The notes below the pieces were generated by a model. That model was not told where the DNA came from. It saw only the letters and a program-made list of their open reading frames with translations, and ran no database searches. From the NCBI RefSeq assembly GCF_030182585.1, contig NZ_JARXOW010000001.1, positions 1,240,001 through 1,304,000 of the forward strand: 64,000 nucleotides of DNA. Reading direction: 5' to 3'. Below are positions 52,712-62,051 of the stretch, piece by piece; positions within the stretch are counted from its first letter, which is position 1; the number at the start of each line of letters is the position of its first letter. Source of the DNA: Pedobacter faecalis (lineage in GTDB: Bacteria; Bacteroidota; Bacteroidia; Sphingobacteriales; Sphingobacteriaceae). The translations under genes and the position numbers were made by a program.

Positions 52712-54481
52712 ATGCCTTTATCATTTAAACCACTATTTATCGTATTGGCTTGCCTGATTGCGACCCTGTCGACACCCGCAGCCGCACAACTTTTACCGGA
52801 AACACCAGTTGAAAATAACGAAGCCGCCGCTCCCGAAATCCCTGAAGACTCTTTGGGTCGCGGAACACCCCGCGGCATGGTTTCAGGCTTTCTTAAAGCC
52901 ATGTCTGACCAAAATTACATGCGGGCAAGTCAGTACCTGCAGTTGACCCGCCGACAGCAACGCGAGGCAGAACGGGAACGCATTGTACTGGCCTTCCAGC
53001 GCTTGCTGGATCAGGGTGGTAATATCATGCCCTCGTCCTGGATCAGCAATAAAGTTTCCGGTCGGCTAGATGATGACCTGGCGGCGGGCACTGATCTGGT
53101 AGGTACCATTACCGTAGAAGGTGAAGTGATTAACCTCATTGCGGCAAGCACGGAAAAAGCCGGGCAGCCAACGTTATGGCAATTTTCTTCGGAGACAGTA
53201 AATGAGATTGCGGCGATCAAGACAAATGAGGCGCTGCTCGTGAACAAGGCTCTTCCCGCCCCACTTAAAGAGCGGTTACTGGCGGGTGTTCCTATAGGAC
53301 ACTGGCTGGCCATGCTGCTGCTGGCCCTGGTATCGTATGGTATTGCATGGTGCATCACTTTTATTTTAAGATTCCTCATTTTGAAGATCTGGAACCGGAA
53401 ACGTTACGAGCATATCTGCGATATCATTAGCGTGGTTGATGTTCCGTTCCGCTTGTACCTTGCGGTAGCGTTTTTTGTGGCCATTTCTCAGCAGGTCGGC
53501 ATCTCTATCATTGTGCGCCAGAAATTTAGCGGCGTTACGCTGATCGTGGGGATCATAGCTATAATGATCTTCCTCTCCCGGCTGACAGACTTTATCGGCG
53601 AGTTCAGCAAGAATCGAATGAGCAAACGTGGCCGGGTGTCCGCTTTGTCGGTCATCCTTTTTCTTCGCAGGACTATTAAGGTAGCAATCATCATTATTGG
53701 AATCATCGCTGTACTGAGCGCCCTTGGCGTGGACGTTACGACCGGACTTGCGGCTTTGGGTATTGGTGGTATTGCGTTGGCCCTGGGTGCTCAGAAGACC
53801 GTCGAAAACTTTGTTGGAAGTGTAACGCTGATAGCCGATCAACCTATTCGGGTGGGCGATTTTGTGACCGTGGGTGCCACTTCAGGTACGGTTGAATCGA
53901 TTGGTATGCGCTCTACCAAACTCCGCACAGGTGAACGCAGCGTGGTGACCATTCCAAACGGAGAATTTTCTTCAACCCGAATTGATAATTTTGCGCATCG
54001 GGACCGCTTCCTGTTTAATCCGGTGCTTCGGTTAAGATATGAAACGACACCTGACCAGATACGTTACCTGCTGGTAGAGTTACGTGCGATTCTGTACAGC
54101 CATCCAATGGTCAACCCCGACCCGGCGCGCATCCGTTTCGCCGGATTTGGGGAAAGTTCATTGAACCTGGAGGTGTGGTCGTACATTGATGCGCCTGACT
54201 TTGATATATTCCTGGAGGTAAAGGAAGATCTGCTTTTGCGCTTTATGGACAAAATCAAAGAAAGTGGCACAGGCCTGGCTTTCCCGTCGCAAACCGTTTA
54301 TGTGGCTCAGGACGCAGGTATTTCTGAGGAACAGACAAAGCTCGCCGCTGAAAAGGTTGGCAACTGGATAACTCGCAATGAAATGCAGTTACCAAAGTTT
54401 GATCAGCAAAAAATAGATTCACTCAAAAACACTATTCCCTACCCTCCCGAAGGGTCTGTGCTAAGCCAAAAGAAGCCTTAG
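52712..54481 (+). CDS. MscS-family mechanosensitive channel with long periplasmic N-terminus
   Basis: 589 residues. Signal peptide (cleaved after PAAAQ), then a ~165-residue N-terminal domain that in the sequence before about residue 190 has no transmembrane helix and includes LGRGTPRGMVSGFLKAMSDQNYMRASQYL. Four to five helices (about 195-370) follow, with the pore-lining GLAALGIGGIALALGAQKTVENF (given around residue 345) and the beta-domain IRVGDFVTVG. It releases solutes during hypo-osmotic shock. A periplasmic domain larger than in E. coli MscS is common in this phylum. Confidence 0.92.
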   Translation: MPLSFKPLFIVLACLIATLSTPAAAQLLPETPVENNEAAAPEIPEDSLGRGTPRGMVSGFLKAMSDQNYMRASQYLQLTRRQQREAERERIVLAFQRLLDQGGNIMPSSWISNKVSGRLDDDLAAGTDLVGTITVEGEVINLIAASTEKAGQPTLWQFSSETVNEIAAIKTNEALLVNKALPAPLKERLLAGVPIGHWLAMLLLALVSYGIAWCITFILRFLILKIWNRKRYEHICDIISVVDVPFRLYLAVAFFVAISQQVGISIIVRQKFSGVTLIVGIIAIMIFLSRLTDFIGEFSKNRMSKRGRVSALSVILFLRRTIKVAIIIIGIIAVLSALGVDVTTGLAALGIGGIALALGAQKTVENFVGSVTLIADQPIRVGDFVTVGATSGTVESIGMRSTKLRTGERSVVTIPNGEFSSTRIDNFAHRDRFLFNPVLRLRYETTPDQIRYLLVELRAILYSHPMVNPDPARIRFAGFGESSLNLEVWSYIDAPDFDIFLEVKEDLLLRFMDKIKESGTGLAFPSQTVYVAQDAGISEEQTKLAAEKVGNWITRNEMQLPKFDQQKIDSLKNTIPYPPEGSVLSQKKP

Positions 54482-54634
54482 CCTCTGTTTGCTGTTCGGA
54501 CATTGCTCAGATGTTATTCAGACATTGCTCAGCTGTCGTCCACAAAAAGCTGGACAATGCCTGATGGAAATCTTGTGATGACTTTGTTCGCATTTGCCCG
54601 GTATAGCCAGTCAGGCCGGCACCTGTGTTATGAA

Positions 54635-56173
54635 TTAAAGGTATCTCAGATCGAAATGACTGAACACAGCTTCATCAGCCGCCGCGCCATTGAAATGCAA
54701 ACCTGCGCGCGGACTTCTGTCCCATGGCGGAAGGAAGCTGACTGATACTGCATTGCTTGTTGGAAGCGCCTGCCACTCACCCGAGCCCTGTTTCCAATAG
54801 GCTTTGCAATCAAGCTGATCGCTAACAGTCAGTTTCAAACTAACAGGGACAGCTGCATTCTGCCTGATGTGCGCTGAAGGCTGACCAGCCATGGCTTTGC
54901 TTATGACCTTACGCTTGTTGTCTTTTACCATCCAGAACTGGATTTCGGTTCCGGCGATACTCACACCTATTGATGCGTTGGCATCGCCGTAAACGACCAA
55001 ACCTTTCTGCGAAGCATTTTGATTTGTAACGGTAGTACTGATCTCATATCCGAGTTGTGCCGGACGTACGGTATAAACGATGCCGCTTGGGTTATCTGAC
55101 TTTATTATACCGGATAAATGAAGCTGCTTTTTGTGCTGTTTAACCACAGGTGTGGAATTGCGGAAGTCCCACTGCCAATGCTTTGCCGGGCTGCTGCCAG
55201 CAAAACGATCAGAAATATGGAGTTCAGCATTTGGACGATCGGCTGACAACGTCTTGAACACTGGCCATTGGTTTTGTCCTTGCCATTGGAGTTCGGCCAG
55301 CATGCCCTGGCGACCCGTGTATACGTTGGTATGTTTGTTATATGCATGATAAAGATAATAGTATTTACCATCCGTCGAATTCACGAACGTACCGTGACCA
55401 GAACATTTCCAGTCCGCATTTTCCTGCAAAGCAGGGTTTGCAGGATCATTCTCATAAGGCCCCATGAACGATTTTGAGCGCGCAATCCTAACATTGTAAT
55501 CGCACTTTGCCCCGCAGCAGTTTCCTACAGAATAAAAGAGATAGTAATAATCGTCCTTTTTAAGGATACTCTGTCCCTCCAGGCCGATACCATTGTTGTC
55601 TTTCATCATGGTGAAGGTTTCGCCTTCAAGTTTCAGGCCGTCGTCCGATAACTTGCTGCCCAGGATCTCAATCGGCCGGCCGTCTAGTCCGTAAGCCTTA
55701 TATGTCATATATAACTGACCGTTATCATTGAAGATAAAGGCATCAATGGCTTCTTTTCCATGCGCCACGATGATTCCATGATCTTTAAATCCCCTGTCAG
55801 GGAATTTGGAAGTTGCCACACCTATACAGGAGACGTTGTCCGACTTTCGGCGGGCTGTATAGTAAACGTAATAGGTGCCGTTATGATAGTAATACTCCGG
55901 CGCCCAAAACGATGAGGAAGTCCACTCGGGCTTTACATCAAATACAAAGCCCGTTTGCTTCCAGTCCTTCAGGTTTTTTGAAGTGTATATTGGAAAATGC
56001 GGTGCCCATTCGGACGAGGTGCCTATGGCATAGTATTGACTGCCTTTACGGATCACCGAGGGGTCGGCGAAATCGCCCGGTATTACGGCCTGTATACTAT
56101 TTTGTGCGCCGGCATGCAAAACAGAAACGGCGAAAAGAACGATCAGAAAAATATGTTTTGTAAAGGTTTTCAT
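54635..56173 (-). CDS. GH43-type secreted glycoside hydrolase with C-terminal sandwich domain
   Basis: 512 residues with signal peptide cleaved after HAGAQ. The GH43 propeller (about 28-320) has PGDFADPSVIRKGSQYYAIG (catalytic-base Asp), EAIDAFIFNDNGQLYMTYK with a central Asp, GLEGQSILKKDDYYYLFYS with the acid Glu, and GHGTFVNS. The C-terminal ~180 residues form a concanavalin-like beta-sandwich (SGIVYTVRPAQLGYEISTTV; VYGDANASIGVSI) found in many exo-acting GH43 enzymes. Likely an arabinofuranosidase or xylosidase. It is monocistronic; upstream 54482-54634 holds only a 22-bp direct repeat. Confidence 0.9.
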   Translation of the reverse strand: MKTFTKHIFLIVLFAVSVLHAGAQNSIQAVIPGDFADPSVIRKGSQYYAIGTSSEWAPHFPIYTSKNLKDWKQTGFVFDVKPEWTSSSFWAPEYYYHNGTYYVYYTARRKSDNVSCIGVATSKFPDRGFKDHGIIVAHGKEAIDAFIFNDNGQLYMTYKAYGLDGRPIEILGSKLSDDGLKLEGETFTMMKDNNGIGLEGQSILKKDDYYYLFYSVGNCCGAKCDYNVRIARSKSFMGPYENDPANPALQENADWKCSGHGTFVNSTDGKYYYLYHAYNKHTNVYTGRQGMLAELQWQGQNQWPVFKTLSADRPNAELHISDRFAGSSPAKHWQWDFRNSTPVVKQHKKQLHLSGIIKSDNPSGIVYTVRPAQLGYEISTTVTNQNASQKGLVVYGDANASIGVSIAGTEIQFWMVKDNKRKVISKAMAGQPSAHIRQNAAVPVSLKLTVSDQLDCKAYWKQGSGEWQALPTSNAVSVSFLPPWDRSPRAGLHFNGAAADEAVFSHFDLRYL

Positions 56174-56291
56174 CGGAGTACTTGGCAGCAGGTGTTGTTA
56201 AGTTGTTAATAATTTGGTTTTAGGTTTGCAATATATAAAAATAAATTCGCTGGCTGATGCAACTTTTCGCGTCTGCAGTCGTCTAATGCAT

Positions 56292-56963
56292 ATGATTAAA
56301 AGATTATTTTTCTTCGCGGTGATTGTGTCTGCCCTGAATCAGGGTGTGCGTGCTTCTGAAAAAGACCAGCCTGTTCTCGTATCGCCTGTTTCTGGCGTTC
56401 AGACCAACCTTAAAAGCTTTAAAGGGATTGTCGCAACCGGGCCGATAACGGTGATTGTCACGATGGGTGACACGGAAAGCATCCGCTTTGAAGGCGATGC
56501 GGATGCGATTTCTTCGCTAAGCGGAGAAGTTCAGGGAAGTTTGCTTGTGGTAAGGCCAGACATCAGCATAAAAAGCTGGGCAAAAAAATATGAGGGCAAA
56601 AAGATCATTGCTCATGTGACGGCAAAAACGCTAACCAGCCTAACGGTGAGTGGAAATGGGAGTCTGACTGTGAAGGGCGCTGTGCACGCTGCTGAACTCG
56701 CGACTTCGTTAAGCGGGTCGGGCACCATAGAAGCCGAAGTTGATGCAGATAAGGTTACAGCTACGCTGAGCGGGTCAGGAACTATACGTCTGACTGGAAA
56801 TGCATCAGATTTAAACGCACGCATTAGCGGATCTGGCTCGGTGTATGCGCATGTGAGCGACACGATCAAGGCGCTGATCAGTGGCTCGGGCATGGTTTAT
56901 TACGCAGGAAACCCCAACATCGAGCAAAAAGTGTTTGGCAAAGGCAGCGTAGAAAAGATGTAA
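56292..56963 (+). CDS. GIN-domain (DUF2807) secreted protein
   Basis: 223 residues from the ATG at 56292 (MIKRLFFFAVIVSALNQ); an ATG at 56286 in frame is equally possible. After the signal comes the head GIN domain with VSPVSGVQTNLKSFKGI and FEGDADAISSL, then a right-handed beta-helix of SGSG repeats (LSGSGTIEAEVD; LSGSGTIRLTG; ISGSGSVYAHV; ISGSGMVYYAG). Putative adhesin-like proteins with unproved roles in many Bacteroidota. It is convergent with the kinase of the sugar operon, with no gap. Confidence 0.9.
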   Translation: MIKRLFFFAVIVSALNQGVRASEKDQPVLVSPVSGVQTNLKSFKGIVATGPITVIVTMGDTESIRFEGDADAISSLSGEVQGSLLVVRPDISIKSWAKKYEGKKIIAHVTAKTLTSLTVSGNGSLTVKGAVHAAELATSLSGSGTIEAEVDADKVTATLSGSGTIRLTGNASDLNARISGSGSVYAHVSDTIKALISGSGMVYYAGNPNIEQKVFGKGSVEKM

Positions 56964-57977
56964 TTAGTCGCGCAGACCATATTTGGCCGGCAGCTTCAGG
57001 CATTCTTCCTTGGAGATGATACCATCTGACGAAGTTGCGTGAAAAAGACTTGAAGCGGCTGCGCATATCCCTAATTTAAGGCAGTGCTCCATAGGCCAGC
57101 CTTCATGCACACCCATCAGTACACCCGCTGCAAAAGCGTCGCCTGCCCCTACTGCCCCAGCGATTTGTGAGGCGGGCAGGTTAACGGATGGCTGGAAAAG
57201 CTTTTCTCCCGAAGCGCTTACCGCAGTTACACCCTCCGGGAAATGAAGCAATACCCACTGCTTTACGCCCATGCCGATGATCTTTTCCGCAGCCTGAAAA
57301 CATTGTGCTTTTATGGCCTGACCAGATTCATCAGTGGTTTGTATCCCCGTGATCTTACATGCTTCAAACTCATTGACGAAGAGATAGTCGATATGTGGTA
57401 GTGCGGATGGCACCACACTTCTAAACCTGTCCGACCGCTCGCTTACGATATCGGCTGAGGTGACGAATCCTTTGCTGCGCGCCGCTCCAAAAACCTTTGA
57501 AGCACGGGTGACGCCGTTATCTTCAATTTTATCGAGCTGATCGAGCAGAAGAAGGTATCCAAGATGGAAGATACGGGCGTTTGAAACTTCAAAGTTAAAG
57601 TGCTCAATATCGAGCTGTGCGTTGGCCCCGCGCTGATGAAAAAACGTTCTTTTTCCAGTACCGGCGACCGTCATTACGTCTGTGTAGGAGGTATGAGCCC
57701 CGGGCATTGTCCGGAGCTGGCGCGTATCGATCTGCAATCGCCGGCAATGCTCGACGATCTGTTCACCACGCGGGTCGGCGCCCACGAGTCCGAGCGCCGA
57801 AAGGGGAAAACTTGAGCCCAGTTTAACAAGCGCCATTAAAACGTTGTACGCCGAACCGCCGTTGCTGTTATGTTCGGAAGATATATTGACCAGCTTTTCC
57901 TCTTCCGGATAGACATCGATAAGCTTAACCTTATCAATGATCCAGTTGCCGGCTACGAGAATGCCTTGCCTGATCAT
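56964..57977 (-). CDS. PfkB-family sugar kinase
   Basis: 337 residues. PfkB fold with a substrate region SSEHNSNGGSAYNVLMALVKLG near residue 34 and the signature IAGAVGAGDAFAAGVLMG (about 275-292, catalytic Asp in GAGDAF). It phosphorylates a sugar or nucleoside; the neighbours suggest the ketose made by the isomerase. Last gene of a four-gene minus operon; its ATG overlaps the isomerase stop by 4 bases. Confidence 0.88.
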   Translation of the reverse strand: MIRQGILVAGNWIIDKVKLIDVYPEEEKLVNISSEHNSNGGSAYNVLMALVKLGSSFPLSALGLVGADPRGEQIVEHCRRLQIDTRQLRTMPGAHTSYTDVMTVAGTGKRTFFHQRGANAQLDIEHFNFEVSNARIFHLGYLLLLDQLDKIEDNGVTRASKVFGAARSKGFVTSADIVSERSDRFRSVVPSALPHIDYLFVNEFEACKITGIQTTDESGQAIKAQCFQAAEKIIGMGVKQWVLLHFPEGVTAVSASGEKLFQPSVNLPASQIAGAVGAGDAFAAGVLMGVHEGWPMEHCLKLGICAAASSLFHATSSDGIISKEECLKLPAKYGLRD

Positions 57978-58546
57978 TTGTCGCTAAGTAATTTTAAGAT
58001 CGCAGGTTCGTCTTCATCGATCTCCGAAAAACGCCCGATCCTGCTATCGGTGAAGAAATTGTCGTTAATATCATCATTTGCCGTAGAAACTTCTCCGATG
58101 ATGCATTCATCTGATTCAGGGTAGAACTCATGCCATATGCCAGGCAAAATAGTGACCCGTTCGCCCGATCTCAGTGACAGCTTATCACCCGACTGAAGAT
58201 CTCGCATTTGGCCGTTCACCTTAACCTGCATTACACCGGACCCACTGTCTTGTCGCGGATCATTACGCCAGAGCTGTACGATAAGAACTCCCGTGCGGCA
58301 GATAATGTCTTCCTTCTTCTTTAGGTGCGTATGGGCCGGGGTTACCTGATTCTTCTGTGCATACATCAACTTTTCACAGTATTCCTCCTCTTCGGCCAGG
58401 TTTACCAAAGCCAGTCCGCATTTTAGAAAATCGGCTAAACCAAAGTCGGTTACGTCCCATCTCGGTTCCGGCGGCAGCGCCCATCCGTGATGCTTAAAAA
58501 AAGCGGTAGCGTGCTTTATGGTGTTATTAATTTCTGATCTTTTCAT
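57974..58546 (-). CDS. D-lyxose isomerase-like cupin
   Basis: 190 residues, cupin fold. It matches D-lyxose/D-mannose ketol-isomerases such as the E. coli O157 enzyme: MKRSEINNTIKHATAFFK, WDVTDFGLADFLKCGL, the metal-binding VTPAHTHLKKKEDIICRTG (His-x-His and Glu), and GIWHEFYPESDECIIGEVS (His). A manganese-dependent aldose-ketose isomerase is expected; the true sugar may differ. ATGA overlaps with both the upstream oxidoreductase and the downstream kinase show tight coupling. Confidence 0.85.
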   Translation of the reverse strand: MKRSEINNTIKHATAFFKHHGWALPPEPRWDVTDFGLADFLKCGLALVNLAEEEEYCEKLMYAQKNQVTPAHTHLKKKEDIICRTGVLIVQLWRNDPRQDSGSGVMQVKVNGQMRDLQSGDKLSLRSGERVTILPGIWHEFYPESDECIIGEVSTANDDINDNFFTDSRIGRFSEIDEDEPAILKLLSDK

Positions 58547-59697
58547 ACTTGTTGCATTTGCTGGTCATATGTCACGTGTTCTACCGTATTCTTCTTATGC
58601 GAACGAAGAGCGGCGAGAAACACCTGGTGACTTGCCACCGCCTCATCGGGCGTCACACATCCGAACCTGCCTTCCAGACGTCCCTCTCTTTCGGCTACAT
58701 AGGCCGCGAGCATCTGCATAAAGCAATCCGAAAAACCCGGCTCGAATATCGCGCCGGTTACTGTTGGAAAGGGAATTCCCTTAAATCCAAGATCGGTTTG
58801 CTGCCATTGCTGGCCGCTTTTGTCGGCCCTAAAGGTCCATAAAGTCTTGGTATTTTTGGTGCTATACTTTACACCGCCTGCCGTACCAAGCACTTCGATA
58901 TACCAGGTATTGGTCTCGCCAGGAGCAATACGTTTGGTTTCGAGGCTCATTGGCACCAGATTCCCGTCTATTTCTACGCTGGCAGAGAGTGTGGCATTGT
59001 TCCAAGTATCGCACGCTGCAACACCCCCTGCCCCATCAGGCCGCTCTGTAATGATACCCTGCAACTGCGCGTAGATGGTGACTGGTTTCCAGCCCAGACG
59101 CAAAGGCACATGTAAGACATGCATACCAAGATCGCCCATCACACCTATCTCGCCGCAATATTGCACCTGGCGTTTCCAGTTGATCGGTTTCGTTGGATCC
59201 AGATCACTGGAATGCAGAAAGCCAGCTTTGATTTCAATGATCTTTCCGAGGCGACCGGAGGTCACTTCTTCTATGACACGCTGTGGACCGGGCAAAAAGG
59301 GCATTTCAGAAGAGCAGCGCACAAACCGTCCGTATGATTCTGCTGCTTTCCTTATCTCGACTGCAGCTTCAAGATCTATTCCGAACGGTTTCTCGGCAAG
59401 AAGATCTTTGCCCGCCGCCAGCACATCGATGTATACCTGCCTGTGAAGGTGATGCGGAAGCGCCACATATACAATGTCGACACCTGGATGTTCGAGCAAT
59501 TCCCGATAGTCTGTAGTAAGAAGTTCGACACCCGGAACAGCCTTATACCAGGCAAGCACCTGCTCATTCAAATCGCAGACGGCGGTAAGCGCAACCCGAA
59601 CAGGAAAGTTGTTAAGTGTGAACCAGCGTCCGAAAGCACCGGCGGCTTCCTTTCCCATGAGTCCCCCGCCAATAATACCTATGTTAATCCGCTTCAT
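58543..59697 (-). CDS. Gfo/Idh/MocA-family oxidoreductase
   Basis: 384 residues. N-terminal Rossmann fold with IGIIGGGLMGKEAAGAF, then DIVYVALPHHLHRQVYIDVLAAGKDLLAEKPFG with the family Lys in EKP. The C-terminal domain is the usual open beta-sheet (GEIGVMGDLGMHVLHVPLRLG). These enzymes use NAD(P) to oxidise, reduce or epimerise sugars and inositols. Position between the aldolase and the isomerase suggests a redox step in the same pathway. Confidence 0.88.
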   Translation of the reverse strand: MKRINIGIIGGGLMGKEAAGAFGRWFTLNNFPVRVALTAVCDLNEQVLAWYKAVPGVELLTTDYRELLEHPGVDIVYVALPHHLHRQVYIDVLAAGKDLLAEKPFGIDLEAAVEIRKAAESYGRFVRCSSEMPFLPGPQRVIEEVTSGRLGKIIEIKAGFLHSSDLDPTKPINWKRQVQYCGEIGVMGDLGMHVLHVPLRLGWKPVTIYAQLQGIITERPDGAGGVAACDTWNNATLSASVEIDGNLVPMSLETKRIAPGETNTWYIEVLGTAGGVKYSTKNTKTLWTFRADKSGQQWQQTDLGFKGIPFPTVTGAIFEPGFSDCFMQMLAAYVAEREGRLEGRFGCVTPDEAVASHQVFLAALRSHKKNTVEHVTYDQQMQQV

Positions 59698-59707
59698 AAA
59701 GGGACAA

Positions 59708-60547
59708 TTAGTTTTGATTGGTGATCAGGCTGTACACATCTTGCGGAAGTGCGCCATCATGTACGATGGCCATTAACGCCTGGGTCATGCCCGCAGGGTT
59801 TGCATGCTGGATCACATTTCTTCCGTAAACAATACCCCTGACGCCCTGCTGCATAAGCTGGTAAGTTCGCTCCAGGATGTCCCGGTCGGCCGCCTTGCCG
59901 CCACCCCTCACGAGCACAGGAATTCTTCCGGCGGTCTCGACAACCCTAAAATACTCGTGTACGTCGTCGGTCGGATCGGCCTTAATGATATCGGCACCAA
60001 GTTCGACCCCTTGCCGCACCAGCGGCACGATTTTATTTGGGTCACCGTCGACCATATACCCGCCTGCTTCGCTGTTGGGCCGGAAAACAAGGGGCTCGAT
60101 CATCAGGGGCATACCGTATTGTTCACAAAGAGGTTTAATCCTCAAAATGTTTGTAACGCACTGATCGGTAACCTCGGGCTGACCGGGTATTGCGAAAAGA
60201 TTGACTACCACACAGGCTGCATCGAGCCGGAGAGCTTGCTCCACAGGCTGGTCGATCATGCGACTGAACAAGGCTCGTGGCAATTCCCTGCCATATACAT
60301 TGGCCACGTCGGTACGCAATACCAAGGACGGCTTTTGCCTGCCTGCGATAGACTGAAGGTAGTGTGCCTGTCCGACAGTTAACTGGATGGCGTCGGGCCC
60401 TGCATCGACCAGGGTATTCACGGCTGAACTGATGTTTTCAATGCCCTGTAAAAATGCTGCCTCATTGAAAAATCCATGGTCGATGGCAACATCGAAGCAG
60501 TTGCCTGACTTACTATTGAATAATCTGTTTAATCGGTATTGTATCAT
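59708..60547 (-). CDS. DhnA/LsrF-type class I aldolase
   Basis: 279 residues from the ATG at 60547 (MIQYRLNRLF); a longer frame to 60586 is unlikely. TIM-barrel of the DeoC/FbaB family: VAIDHGFFNEAAFLQGIENI (Asp-His in the substrate site), DAIQLTVGQAHYLQ, MIEPLVF, IIKADPTDD with the Schiff-base Lys in IKAD, and the phosphate site VRGGGK and GIVYGRNVIQH. It cleaves a phosphorylated ketose to two smaller units. First gene of the operon; the GntR operator lies upstream. Confidence 0.85.
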   Translation of the reverse strand: MIQYRLNRLFNSKSGNCFDVAIDHGFFNEAAFLQGIENISSAVNTLVDAGPDAIQLTVGQAHYLQSIAGRQKPSLVLRTDVANVYGRELPRALFSRMIDQPVEQALRLDAACVVVNLFAIPGQPEVTDQCVTNILRIKPLCEQYGMPLMIEPLVFRPNSEAGGYMVDGDPNKIVPLVRQGVELGADIIKADPTDDVHEYFRVVETAGRIPVLVRGGGKAADRDILERTYQLMQQGVRGIVYGRNVIQHANPAGMTQALMAIVHDGALPQDVYSLITNQN

Positions 60548-60651
60548 TTTAATTTTAGATGATCGGAGACCTGAACTTGCAGCCATAAAGACCCCAATGC
60601 CCCGAAACGTTCATACGGTTAAAGCATAAGCAATATACAAAAAGAAAACAA

Positions 60652-60665
60652 CTTGTATATACAAG
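60652..60665. promoter_or_regulatory. Palindromic GntR/HutC-type operator
   Basis: CTTGTATATACAAG is a perfect 14-bp palindrome in the 192-base divergent gap between the aldolase and the GntR gene. It contains GTATATAC, which fits the GT-N-TA-N-AC pattern of HutC-subfamily GntR regulators. A half-site ATATACAA is at 60633-60640. Confidence 0.75.
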
Positions 60666-60739
60666 ATTCCATTTTTTAGAGAGATCCGTATTATTAAAGG
60701 ATAATTGTAACTTTATGGGCAACCAGTATATCCCGTTTC

Positions 60740-61456
60740 ATGGACAGAAAAGATTTAACGCCTTTATACCAAAAGATAATAGAAGAACTCAAGCAAGCTA
60801 TAGAAAAAGGTGACTATAAAAAGGGTGACCTGATACCCTCAGAAAATGATCTCAGCAAGCACTATTCGACTACACGCCCCACCATCCGCCAAGCCTTAGC
60901 GGCGCTCACGGCGTCCGGTCACATTACGCGCAGGCACGGAAAAGGCAGTATTGTGTCTGAACCCAAAAACGGGCTCGGTATTTTATCGCTCCGGGGTGTA
61001 ACAGCTAGTGTGGGCAACCGCTCACTTACTACGAATATTCTTCAGAAGCCTGTAAAACTCCCATGGCCTGCCGACTTCTTTTATGAACTGGATATTCAGG
61101 AAATCTCATCGGGCTGTATTTACTTTACACGGTTGCGTTTCCTTGATCAGAAACCGGTTCTTTACGAGGAGACTTACATCACAGATCATCATTTACCTAG
61201 GTTTACAAGCCGCAACCTGGAGAATCAATCATTATTTAAAACGCTGGAAGAATTCTATTTTATTAAGGTAAAGGAAGGTGATCAGAAAATATGGGCCATA
61301 AACGGCGATAAGCAAATCAGTCAGCTGCTACAGGTTAAAACCAGTCACCCTCTGGTACATATGAAAAGACGGCTGCAGACAAACGTGAACAGCTTAAATA
61401 TATATTCTTCGCTATACTGCAATACGGAAACGTATTTTTTGCAGGATTACTTTTAA
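60740..61456 (+). CDS. GntR-family (HutC-type) transcriptional regulator with UTRA domain
   Basis: 238 residues. Winged HTH 1-73 (PLYQKIIEELKQAIEKGDYKKGDLIPSE; TRPTIRQALAALTASGHITRRHGKGS) followed by a UTRA sensor domain (about 90-238) with LRFLDQKPVLYEETYI. The ligand is probably a sugar or sugar phosphate of the divergent operon. The palindrome in the shared promoter is the likely operator. A -7-like TAACTTTA lies at 60708-60715. Confidence 0.93.
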   Translation: MDRKDLTPLYQKIIEELKQAIEKGDYKKGDLIPSENDLSKHYSTTRPTIRQALAALTASGHITRRHGKGSIVSEPKNGLGILSLRGVTASVGNRSLTTNILQKPVKLPWPADFFYELDIQEISSGCIYFTRLRFLDQKPVLYEETYITDHHLPRFTSRNLENQSLFKTLEEFYFIKVKEGDQKIWAINGDKQISQLLQVKTSHPLVHMKRRLQTNVNSLNIYSSLYCNTETYFLQDYF

Positions 61457-61519
61457 CCTGTTCGCGATTGCACCCCTTATTTGTCGCCCCTCACCATTGG
61501 GCTGCAAAGTAGCGGCGTG

Positions 61520-61527
61520 TATATTTG
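61520..61527 (+). promoter_or_regulatory. -7 promoter box of the SRPBCC gene
   Basis: TATATTTG, an exact TAnnTTTG match, 24 bases upstream of the ATG at 61551, giving a leader of about 17 nt. Confidence 0.5.
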
Positions 61528-61550
61528 CTGAATATAACAATTATTGTAGG

Positions 61551-61976
61551 ATGGAATCTAAAGACAAAATTCAGGTTACTGTGCAAGCCACGGTGGCCGC
61601 AGCACTTGGTAGGGTATGGGATATGTGGACCAGTCCGACCCATATTATGCAATGGAATAACGCATCGGACGATTGGCATACGCCTTTCACGGAAGCCGAC
61701 TTACGTAAGGGCGGCAAATTCCGGTCGACCATGGCTGCAAAAGACGGCAGTATGAGTTTCGATTTTGAAGGCACTTATACAGATCTGGAAGAACACCGCC
61801 TCATAGGATATGAAATGCCTGATGGAAGAAAAGTTAGTGTAAGTTTTACTGAAAGCCCGGCCGGCGTCCAAATTGTGGAAACTTTTGACGCTGAAAACGA
61901 GCATCCGGTTGATATGCAACGCGCTGGCTGGCAGGCGATTTTAGACAATTTCAAAAAGTACGCGGAAAATCATTAG
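61551..61976 (+). CDS. SRPBCC (AHSA1-like) domain protein
   Basis: 141 residues from the ATG at 61551 (MESKDKIQVTVQATV), chosen because the strand pattern begins there; a frame to 61497 runs through the -7 box. The fold is marked by VWDMWTSPTHIMQWNNASDDWHTP near the start and the C-terminal helix AGWQAILDNFKKYAENH. Related proteins bind hydrophobic ligands or act in stress; a specific role is not known. Confidence 0.88.
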   Translation: MESKDKIQVTVQATVAAALGRVWDMWTSPTHIMQWNNASDDWHTPFTEADLRKGGKFRSTMAAKDGSMSFDFEGTYTDLEEHRLIGYEMPDGRKVSVSFTESPAGVQIVETFDAENEHPVDMQRAGWQAILDNFKKYAENH

Positions 61977-62051
61977 GTCTAATGTAGTGTCTTGTCCCGA
62001 ACTTTTTGGCCGGTAAAATAGTTTATAAGCTGTAAACTAGATTTAACGACG

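Noticed and set aside
56964..60547. Sulfoquinovose (sulfo-EMP) pathway
   Set aside because: Isomerase, PfkB kinase and class I aldolase recall it, but the aldolase is DhnA/LsrF-like and not YihT-like, the isomerase is a cupin, and no sulfolactaldehyde enzyme or sulfo-sugar transporter is present.
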